Shown here in pieces: positions 22,268 through 30,155 of a DNA stretch of 64,000 nt; the first letter of the stretch is position 1, and each line of letters opens with the position of its first letter. The stretch comes from Pyropia yezoensis. Taxonomy: Eukaryota; Rhodophyta; Bangiophyceae; Bangiales; Bangiaceae. The notes under the pieces were generated by a model. The model was not told where the DNA came from. It worked only from the letters and a program-made list of their open reading frames with translations, and searched no databases. The stretch is taken from the NCBI GenBank assembly GCA_009829735.1, contig CM020618.1:21437346-21501345 (forward strand). The letters run 5' to 3'. The translations under genes and the position numbers were made by a program.

Positions 22268-22690
22268 CTGCCCCCCACTGTCGCCACCAAGTCGACCCTC
22301 GTCCCCTACTGTTCCCTACTCTGTCGCCACCGACGCGACCCCTGCCGCTCACCGAATCGGCGCTGCCCCCCCCGCTGCCGCAGAGGCCACTGGCTAGCCG
22401 CCGCAGGCCGCCGCTGCCGCCACCGCCGCTGACGGCTGGCGACGGGCCCCCGGCCGCCGCCGCCGCCGGCTGGCAGCTGCCCCTCCGCCGCCGGCTGGCA
22501 GCTGCCCCTCCGCCGCGACCACTCCCGGCCGGCCGCCGCCAGCACTGCAGCCAGCTGGACACGGCCACCCAGCTGCTGCCGCCCGCTTGCCGCCGCCGCC
22601 GCCGCCGCCGTGACCGTCAGCGGGCCACTCCCAGACCGGGGCTGCCGCCGCCGCCGGCTAGCAGCTGCCCAAGTGCTTCTCAAGGAGCTT
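22268..22690. repeat. CCGCCGCTG-rich low-complexity tract and CA microsatellite
   Basis: A short CA repeat lies just left of this tract, near 22238-22254. The rest is a degenerate mix of CCGCCGCTGCCGC and GGCAGCTGCC units. No coding signal. Confidence 0.5.
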
Positions 22691-22900
22691 TTTATTGCTC
22701 ACGGTATGTCTCCGACCGCCACGTCACTTTCAACTCCCAGAACAGAATTAACTACATGTGGTACATTACACGCAAATTAGTAATGTTCAACATGAATGTG
22801 CCAATCAATGACGGATACGCTGTAATATAAGCAGTATCTAGGCGGATATCAAGATTCAAGATTCAAAAAAAGTTCGTTGGTCGTGCATGGTATATGGGCC
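22691..22900. other. AT-rich spacer before the haloperoxidase duplication
   Basis: The sequence switches abruptly to AT-rich DNA with no gene and then enters the duplicated block near 22900. This marks the left edge of similarity to the 52.9-kb copy. Confidence 0.5.
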
Positions 22901-23157
22901 CCAAACGTCAGGGGCCGTTCGCTGTCGTTTTTGGGGGACGGGGCGATGGACGAATAAGAGTGGGGGGACGGGGTGATGGAGGGGTAAGCGAGGGAGGACA
23001 GGGGAGGGCGCGCTCTCAATTGGGCGTGCCCAAGCGTCCGGGACCATTCGCTGTCGTTTTTGGGGGGCGGGGCGATGGACGAATAAGAGAGGGGGGACGG
23101 GGTGATGGAGGGGTGAGCGAGGGAGTACAGGGGATGGCGCGCACCGTCTCGGGCCAC
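22901..23157 (+). repeat. Two tandem ~128-bp units upstream of haloperoxidase copy 1
   Basis: Each unit runs from CCAA(A/G)CGTC through TTCGCTGTCGTTTTTGGGGG, GATGGACGAATAAGAG and GATGGAGGGGT to a GGCGCGC end. Copy 2 of the duplication has only one such unit (about 52918-53045). Confidence 0.8.
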
Positions 23158-23252
23158 ACGCGCGGCCTTGTGGAAGCTGCAGCCGCATCCCGGATCTCTG
23201 TCCGTACATCGTCGCTGGGGTCCGATTCCGCCGCTCAATCGATAGCCAGCTC

Positions 23253-23328
23253 TGAGGGCTGCGAGGGCTTCGGACATCCCCCAGGGAAGGCCATTCCAGA
23301 GGAGTGCCCGAAGCCCTCGCAGACCTCA
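23253..23328. repeat. 76-bp hairpin insertion, present only upstream of copy 1
   Basis: The arms 23253-23273 and 23308-23328 are 21-base inverted repeats (TGAGG-CTGCGAGGGCTTCGG) with one mismatch and a 34-base loop. The aligned sequence of copy 2 lacks it. It looks like a small terminal-inverted-repeat insertion. Confidence 0.7.
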
Positions 23329-23600
23329 CAACTCGTACAAAAGGGAAGGCGGTTGCCCCGTCGTCGGTTGTGCCGCCGCGGGATACGACGCTGTTGCCGC
23401 CACCAGCGCCCAGAGACCGCGCTGCGGACGAGTGGAGCCCGCTGGGACGCCCGTGGCCTCGCGCCTCCCCTCCGTGGCCCTGCGCGCGCGCGCACGCTCG
23501 TCTCCCCCCGTCCACCGCCCGTCATCTTCCTCTGTCGGGCGGGTCCCTCCCGCTCACCTCCTCTTACCGTCCGGACGCACCTCCAACCTCCCCCTCTCCC

Positions 23601-25199
23601 ATGGCCGGTGCCCGTCGCGCGGCCGCGCGGCCGCGCGGCGCGTTGCGCCGCATGGCGGGCGCCACGGCGGCCGCGGCGGTGGTGGCGGTGGCGGTCGCCG
23701 CCGGCGTGGGCGGCCAGGAGGCGCCGCCGCCGGCGTCGCCCTATCCCCCCGCCCTCGCGGCGACGCTCGCGTCTGGCTCGCCCGTCTTTTCCAACACGGG
23801 CATTGAGGCGCCGTTTGAGTTTCGAATCAACGCGGCGTCCGTCGTTGCCATCTTTGACTGTGTGGCCGTGTATGCGGCCAACGACCGGCGGTACACGACG
23901 TGGGATGGGCGGCCGGTGGTCCGCGCGCCGCGGGGCGACCGGACCGACGACAACCTGGGCGTGTGTGGCGCCGCCGCCATCTCGGCGGTGGTGGACTATG
24001 TGTACGGCCGGTACGGGTCGGATCCCATGTACGCTTCGGTTGCCAAGGCGGGCATTGAAATCCCGCGGCTGAATGACACGGCTCGCTGCGGCGAGCGGGG
24101 GGGCGGCCGGCCAGACCCGGCAGACCCGGCGTGCGTGGGGCTGGCGGCGGCGCGGCAGTACATTGCTGAGCAGCTGCAGCGGGACGGCATGAATCAAGAC
24201 GGCCGCACGGGGCTGCCCCCCGGCGCGCCGCCCCGCCCGTACGCCGACACGGTCAGCGGTTACCGGCCGGTGAATGGGCCCGCGGCGGGGGTGACGGCGC
24301 TCACCCGGTGGATGCCGCTCAAGGAGGACACAGCCGGCCTCGGCACCTACCAGGTGCAGTCCATTACGGCGCCGCACGCGGGGCTCGCCAAGCCCATCCT
24401 GGCCGACCCGTCTCGCCTGCGGCGGCTGCGCGTGCCGCCGCCTTACCGCTCCCCCGACGCGTACCGCCCCGACTTCCAGTGTGGCTGTGGGGCGCCCGAC
24501 CCCGACGAGCTGTGTGCCAAGGCGCAGGGGGTGCTGGCGCAGGGGCCCCGCCTCGACGATCGCCGCCGCACCCTCATCCGCTGGTTTGACCGCAAGACCC
24601 AGTCGATCGCGGGGCTGCCCATCCGGCTGTTCGTCCTGGGCGGCATGTCCTTTGCTGACTACTTGACCGTGGAGCTGGCGCTGAACGCCTTTACCTGGGA
24701 CGCCACCATCGCGGTGTGGGCGGAAAAGGTGCGCCACGACGCGGTGCGGCCCGCGACGCTCATTCCGGAAATCCTTGGCCACACCCGCGACGGCGCGGCG
24801 TTCACCTCTGTCATCCGGACCATGCCCCACGCCGAGTACCCGTCGGCGTCGGCGGCCATCTGCTCGGGCTTCTCGCACATCCTTGCCGCGGCGGGTGGCG
24901 ACGCCCTCAACCTGTCGGTGCCCCTCCCAGCGGGCGCTGTGGGCGGTGACCTGCCGGCCACGACGCTCACGTTCAAGGACACCCACGACCTGGCTGCCCA
25001 GTGTGGGGAGAGCCGCATCTGGGGCGGGCTCCACTTTCCAGACGCCGTCAAGGCGGGCAGCCGGCTGGGCGTTGCGGTCGCCAAGGAGGTGCTGCGTACG
25101 GCCGCGTGCCGTGCGCCAGGCACGCCGGGGCTGCCGCCGTGCGCCAAAGCGACGAACTGGGAGGTCGACGATACCCAGGACGAGGCCGAGTACGTGTAG
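23601..25199 (+). CDS. Secreted vanadium-haloperoxidase-like protein (PAP2 superfamily), paralogue 1
   Basis: The chosen ATG gives 532 residues. The leader has Arg-rich starts and a hydrophobic Ala/Val core (MAGATAAAAVVAVAVAAGVGG), a signal peptide for secretion or the endomembrane system. The helical core has the vanadate/phosphate pocket of vanadium haloperoxidases in order: K376-x6-RP (KVRHDAVRP), the PSxx loop at 414-417 in MPHAEYPSASAAI, and SR-x5-H at 471-478 (SRIWGGLHF), H478 being the expected vanadate ligand. The loop His that acts as acid/base in haloperoxidases (PSGH or PSAH) is Ser417 here. Vanadate binding may persist, but ordinary halide oxidation is doubtful. A long ATG-free extension upstream is not needed. 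Single exon. The call of the superfamily is firm; the reaction is not known. Confidence 0.85.
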   Translation: MAGARRAAARPRGALRRMAGATAAAAVVAVAVAAGVGGQEAPPPASPYPPALAATLASGSPVFSNTGIEAPFEFRINAASVVAIFDCVAVYAANDRRYTTWDGRPVVRAPRGDRTDDNLGVCGAAAISAVVDYVYGRYGSDPMYASVAKAGIEIPRLNDTARCGERGGGRPDPADPACVGLAAARQYIAEQLQRDGMNQDGRTGLPPGAPPRPYADTVSGYRPVNGPAAGVTALTRWMPLKEDTAGLGTYQVQSITAPHAGLAKPILADPSRLRRLRVPPPYRSPDAYRPDFQCGCGAPDPDELCAKAQGVLAQGPRLDDRRRTLIRWFDRKTQSIAGLPIRLFVLGGMSFADYLTVELALNAFTWDATIAVWAEKVRHDAVRPATLIPEILGHTRDGAAFTSVIRTMPHAEYPSASAAICSGFSHILAAAGGDALNLSVPLPAGAVGGDLPATTLTFKDTHDLAAQCGESRIWGGLHFPDAVKAGSRLGVAVAKEVLRTAACRAPGTPGLPPCAKATNWEVDDTQDEAEYV

Positions 25200-26574
25200 A
25201 AGGAGCAAAGGGGGTCCCCCGTTACGCTTAGGCACCCGTAGTGGGTGCGCGGCTTCTGTCACTCGTCCCGTGTTTGCTCGCTCTGCTATCCCAGCGCGAG
25301 TCGGTGAACAGCTTTTTGAATTCACCTACGGACGGTCATCATCATGAACGCACATCATGTGGATCGACGATGATTCACATGACCCGTTTTTTGTTCTTTT
25401 GTAGCAGCGTAAAAACCTTCAATGGTCATGGGCGTGGCCAGTATAATAATACCTTTAGGGCAGATTTTAGGGAAAGTGCCGTCCCAACGGTGGCATCTCT
25501 ATCGATCGGTCCACAGCAACCGCAAGATTGATATATGTATTGCAGTTCCCTGAATTTTGTCTCATGGCAACAACAGCAACGACCAATAGCGTGCTGTGGC
25601 GTTGTGGTCTTGAGAATGCGATGATTGGCTGCAGTCACAGCGGATCTTTTGCCGAACGCTGGTTGGTCAGAACGCTACTTTCTCGGGCTATCTCGATTGC
25701 TTTCCCTCTATCTCGGCGTGATCCGCTCAACAACAGTGGGAGTGGTCACAACTGGGCGTCTTCTCCCTTCAATGCGGCCAGAATTCTCGAGAAAGACTCA
25801 TATCGCACTGGCTCCACAGCAACGCGGAGCAGTCATTGGTCAGAGGTGCGTCATCCGAGGCATGCCATTGGGCTGTTCGTGTTGTTGTTCCCATGAAACA
25901 AAATTCAGGGCACTGCAATCGTTGTGCTTCCTGTAAAAAATGGATGTTGACAGTAGGTGAAGGTGCCGATGCATTGGTCCAGACAGCGACCTTGCTCATC
26001 TTCACGTATTTACCGTCAATATCCAATACATGCGGGAAGCTCAATAGGGAGGTGGCTCGAGCTATTATCGGTCATTAGGGCACACCCACCCACGTGAACT
26101 AACGGGCCGACGGAAAAGTGGCCATGATTGGTTTTCGGTATGAGAGCTCTACTTACCTTTCGTCACAACTTTGTAATCACTGCAGCCAATCAGATGCGCA
26201 TATCACTGCGCGCCCGATAATCACACAGCGTTTTGAAGACGCTTCATCGAAACTGAGATCTATTGATTTGGAACAGTCTTGATCAAAATCTTCGAAAATT
26301 TCCCGTAGCGATTCTGGGATTGCCATGAGAGTGTTTCCACGGGTACCAACCATCTCGCATACCATCTCGCATATATTTTCGGAATACTCATTTGAGGCGC
26401 CACGTGGCCGTTGAATGTCCAGTTGGCCAATGGGAGAGCCGCATGGGCTCGTGGGTCCCTGGTAGAGGCCCGATTCGGGCCGTCAATTCAGATTCAGAGG
26501 GGAAAGGAGTTGCTGTAGTTGATTCAAGTCTCGAATGCCACGTACACAACAGAGATGGTGGCGACTGTGTTTAT

Positions 26575-26622
26575 ACCATCTCGGAAACGATCTACCCCCC
26601 CCTAGTTCGTTTCCGAGATGGT
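26575..26622. repeat. Perfect 16-bp inverted repeat (hairpin)
   Basis: ACCATCTCGGAAACGA at 26575-26590 pairs exactly with TCGTTTCCGAGATGGT at 26607-26622 across a 16-base C-rich loop. The right arm overlaps the 20-bp palindrome at 26615-26634. Confidence 0.85.
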
Positions 26623-26634
26623 CTAGACCATCTC
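26615..26634. repeat. Perfect 20-bp palindrome
   Basis: GAGATGGTCTAGACCATCTC is its own reverse complement. The half-site GAGATGGT also occurs in the adjacent hairpin, twice near 26348-26368 (minus), and near 47250. Confidence 0.9.
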
Positions 26635-27194
26635 GTTTCGGCTTGTGGGACGCCATACTGGGCTAGAACTGGCCCCGTTTGAAGGTTTCGCGGCATGTTT
26701 GAAAGCTTTGAGACATGATTCGAGGGTCCTGCCTGCGTTTCGGCGCGTACATACTGCAGGGGGGGGGATGGACGCGGGTCATTGTGCTGTGCCGGCCCGA
26801 TCGACACAGTTGCTGGCGCCCACTCGCGTGGATCCCTCCGGCTGGGGACTAGCACATGTCTGGCAGCCCTGTGGCCACGAGCGCTGACACGTACCCGGCC
26901 CAGCTATGCTGGGCGACGTCCTGGGGCAGCCACGCGTGGCCAATCCGCGGCTCTTTTGGCCGGTGGGGGCGGCGGGGGGGGGCGCTCACAGCAACCCCGG
27001 GGCGGCCGCTTCGCGTCGGCCCGCCGTGCCGGGGAGTTTTCCAGGGGGTACGGGGGGGCGGCGGCCAAGCGTGGCGGGCGTGGAACAATGTTTTTTTGGG
27101 ATGGGGGGGCGCCAACGGCCCTGGGAATGCCGATGCACACCAGCCATCGTCGCCGTGTGGCCCGACGTTTCGAGGGGGTATGGGGGCGCGTGGC

Positions 27195-27555
27195 GTGGTG
27201 TTTGAGGGGGGGGGGCCGCCAGCGGCCCCGAAATGGCTGATCCGACCAGGCGGTCGGAACCGCATGGCGCGCTCCTTGGCTGGGGGGGGCGCGTGATGTG
27301 CTGTTTGAGGGGGGGGGCCGCCAGCGGCCCCAAAATGGCTGATCCGACCAGACGGTCGGAACCGCATGGCGCGCTACTTAGCTGGGGGGGGCGCGTGGTG
27401 TGCTGTTTGAGGGGGGGGGGCCGCCAGCGGCCCCGAAATGGCTGATCCGACCAGGCGGTCGGAACCGCATGGCGCGCTCCTTGGCTGGGGGGGGCGCGTG
27501 GTGTGCTGTTTGAGGGAGGTGGGGGCGCCAGCGGCCTCGAAATGGCTGATCCGTC
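27195..27555. repeat. ~102-bp tandem repeat, about 3.5 units
   Basis: The core AAATGGCTGATCCG(A/T)CC recurs at about 27231, 27332, 27434 and 27539. Each core is followed by CGGTCGGAACCGCATGGCGCGCT, a G run and GTGTGCTGTTTGAGG. The units differ by few bases and the last is partial. Confidence 0.85.
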
Positions 27556-27589
27556 CCGGCGGTCAGGGCTGGGCTGCTGTCCCTGTCCC

Positions 27590-28075
27590 CATCACCGTCG
27601 TCACCACCACCGTCGGCGCGCGCTGCCAGTCGCCACCATCGCCGCGTCTGCCACCGCCATCTCGCCACCGTCGCGGTGTCCACCGCCACCTCGCCACCGT
27701 CGCGGACACGACCGTCGTGGCCGCCACCGTCGCTGCGACCACCATTGCGGCCGCGTAGCCATCGCAGCCACCACCATCGCGGCCACCATCGCGGCCGCAA
27801 CCATCGCTACCAGCACCATCGCAGGTACCACCGTCGCGGCCACGACCATCTCGGCCGCCATCGTCGCGGCCGCCACAGTCGCGGCCACTACCGTCGGCCG
27901 CCACCGTCGCGGCCGCGTAGCCGTCGCGGGTGTCACCATCGCGGGTGCCACCGTCGCGGCCGCCACCGTCGCGGCCGCCACCGTCGCGGCCGCCACCGTC
28001 GCGGCCGCCACCGTCGTGACTGCTACCGTCGCGGCCACCGCCATCGCGGCGACCGCCGCCGCGGTCATACCTGCC
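27590..28075. repeat. GCCGCCACCGTCGCG minisatellite before the transposase gene
   Basis: Imperfect 15-base and related units (ACCGTCGCGGCCGCC) fill this stretch and are most regular at 27950-28015. It probably belongs to the subterminal part of the second Harbinger element. The Ala/Thr/Val or Asp/Gly reading frames across it are repeat translations. Confidence 0.75.
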
Positions 28076-28111
28076 AAGGGCATCCTCTGGCATCTTTGAG
28101 GGGGACTCGCC

Positions 28112-29201
28112 ATGGCCACCCACCATCCCGGAGATCGGGAGGCTTGGGAGGTGTCCGACGGATCGGCCGACGAGGCGCGCGCCGCCGTTGTGGCTTCGCA
28201 GCTGTCTTTGTGCCGGCGAAAGCACTATGTCGCTCTGTCGGGTGCTATTGCGCGGCGCCGACGTCGGGGCGGATCTTTCCCAGGCCGCCGCGCCAACCGG
28301 CGTCGCGATTTTGACGTCGGCTTTCGTGGCATCCAGCGGGACTACTTCGGCTTGGATGGCCATCCTCCTGTTTATGGCGAGCAGGACTTATTGACGCGCT
28401 TCCGCGTGCCCCGCAACGTGTTCATGGAGGTCTACAATGACGTCAAGGACCTCCCCTACTGGAAGAGGTCCACTCACGCAACAGAGCGCTCGCAGGCGTA
28501 CGGGCTGCAGAAGGTTGTGGCCGCTTTTCGCGTGCTCGCATATGGCGAGGCCGCCGATCGGCCTGACGAGTACTTGCGCTTGGCCAAGTCAACCACCGCC
28601 CTGGCCACTCAGATGCTCGTGGACCACATCGTCGACAACTACGAGGATTCTTATCTGCGGCCGCCCACCAACGCGGAGCTGGCCCACATCCTCGACCGTA
28701 ACGAGCAGCGGGGCATGTCGGGCTGCATGGGGAGCATCGAATGCTCACACTGGGTGTGGCGGATGTGTCCGAAGGCGCAGGCCGGGCAATACCAGGACTA
28801 CAAGAAGCGGCGGTCGGTGGTAATGGAAACGGTTTGCGATGAGGATCTCTACATTTGGCATTTTTTGGTGGGGGCGCCCGGGAGCCACAATGACATTAAC
28901 GTGTGGTGCCAGTCGCCGTTATGCATGGACGTGATGAGCGGGGCGTGGCCGCCTGATATTTTTGAGTTTACACTGAACGGCTGCAGTCGTCGTTTGTTGT
29001 ATTACTTGGCTGATGGCGTCTATCCCCATTTCCCCATTTTTGCCTGCCCCTTCTCGCGCGCCGCCAACAACACCACGAAGAAGCGCACGTACAACCAGCT
29101 CCAGGAGGCACTGCGCAAGGACATTGAGAGCCTCTACGGGGTCATGACGGCGCGGTTTCATATCCTGCAACACCCAGCGAAGTTCCACAGCATGGACCGC
29201 A
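28112..29201 (+). pseudogene. PIF/Harbinger transposase, 5' part, split by a retrotransposon
   Basis: The ATG at 28112 begins a DDE transposase of the plant-transposon-protein/HARBI1 type. Blocks in order are the basic leader (RRRRRGGSFPGRRANRRRDF), YFGLDGHPPVYGEQDLLTRF, VFMEVYNDV, FRVLAYGEAADRPDEYLRLA, GCMGSIECSHWVW (residue 210 is Glu where Asp is normal), GSHNDINVW (Asp261), YYLADGVYPHFPIFACPF and LRKDIESLYGVMTARF (Glu339). The frame is cut at 29201, inside a codon, by the LTR of the chromovirus and resumes at 39931. Leaving out 29202-39930 gives an intact frame of 639 codons plus stop. As it stands it is disrupted. It is convergent with the Myb/SANT-like gene at 41892-44294. Confidence 0.93.
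29197..29201. repeat. Target-site duplication CCGCA, left copy
   Basis: CCGCA directly precedes the left LTR and is repeated directly after the right LTR at 39926-39930, as expected for 5-bp staggered integration by a Ty3/gypsy integrase. Confidence 0.95.
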
Positions 29202-29564
29202 TGTAGCACAATGGGGATCCGTCGCACGTCCACTCTCAGGGAACACTCACCAAGGGGGATCGGCACCAACGTCACCGGGAGGCCAAGGTTGCTGTCCTTG
29301 GAGCGCAAGCCACGGGACCAAGATGGGAGCCCAAATGGGAGGGGTTTGTTGTTCTACCTTGGCCGGCGGTGGATTCGCCGCCGGCCCCCACGTTATAAAC
29401 CCTCGGAGACACTACTAACTACCCTCCACCCCAAGATGCAAGTCCCTCTGGTCATACGTAACATATAGATACCGTGACCAGTACGAACTATCAAATTGGA
29501 AGTTAAGGGTTAGAAGTAGCCCCCCTAATATTAGGGTTACAATACGGCCAACCATATTGCTACA
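29202..29564 (-). repeat. 3' LTR of the chromovirus
   Basis: 363 bp bounded by TGTAGCA...TGCTACA, with the TG...CA ends of LTRs. It is identical to the other LTR except for two substitutions (near 29213 and in the CGTAAC(A/T)TATAG segment). Confidence 0.97.
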
Positions 29565-29579
29565 TATCCCCCCCTTAGA
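29565..29579 (-). other. Polypurine tract
   Basis: On the minus strand TCTAAGGGGGGGATA lies directly against the 3' LTR, the position from which plus-strand DNA synthesis is primed in LTR retrotransposons. Confidence 0.85.
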
Positions 29580-30155
29580 TTCGGCCCGTCCTCGGGTCGA
29601 GTTGCATTCGGGTTACCGAATGTAAGTGGGTCGCGTGACCGTTTACCAGTCGGGTGGGGCTTTGCGCCCCGTCGCGACAGACACCCCTTTTCGAGGTTGT
29701 CTGAGGGGGGTGCCCCCCTTTGTGTGGTACACACACGATCCGTTTTCCGGACCGTTAAATTCCCGATGCGGGTTCTGTTCACGACCCCCCTTTCCGAGGG
29801 GTGGTGCAAGCGGATCCGCCACCAGGTGTCTGGTGGTAGGGGAGCCCCTCTCGTGTTACCGAGTGAAGGGGGGCGGCCGCTCCCGCTTTTCGCGGGGGCG
29901 GTTTCGGGGTGAACCCCTCTTGGTTGCCCCGTTCGGGGGTGTGGCCCCGGCCCGCCCAGGTGCCTGGGTGGAGCCCGTTCGTAGCCTCGTGGGGCGCGGG
30001 TTGACCCGCGCGCCTGAGGCGCTTCTCGTGGCCGTTTGTGGTCATAAGCGCGGGCGCCCGCGCTTCCCTGGCTCGTCCGCGCGAGCGTTCCTCGTACCGG
30101 GTCGAGCCGGCCTCGGCTTTTCTGCAAGGGGCGCCCCTGCCACCCCGGTTGCACC

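Larger units (their letters stand above)
22900..25446 (+). repeat. Segmental duplication, copy 1 (upstream repeat, gene, 3' flank)
   Basis: This block and 52910-55254 share the upstream tract, the whole haloperoxidase-like gene and the 3' flank, including the segment after the stop codon and the GGTCATGGGCGTGGCCAGTATAAT end. Both copies are in the same orientation about 30 kb apart. Similarity stops after AGTATAAT in both. Copy 1 is longer because of an extra upstream tandem unit and an inserted hairpin. Confidence 0.92.
25447..27169. other. AT-richer then G-rich spacer without genes
   Basis: No protein family recognised. The left part (25447-26570) is unusually AT-rich for this window and contains a ~60-bp block (about 26330-26385, minus) shared with 47225-47290. 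The right part (26880-27170) has long G runs. Confidence 0.5.

Noticed and set aside
23235..25325. 696-codon minus-strand frame opposite haloperoxidase copy 1 (and its equal at 53022-55127)
   Set aside because: It is the antisense of a GC-rich gene: it mirrors the real frame, has no domain, and is open only because stops are rare in such DNA.
27563..28363. Asp/Gly-rich minus-strand frame
   Set aside because: Translation of the 15-bp minisatellite overlapping the transposase start.
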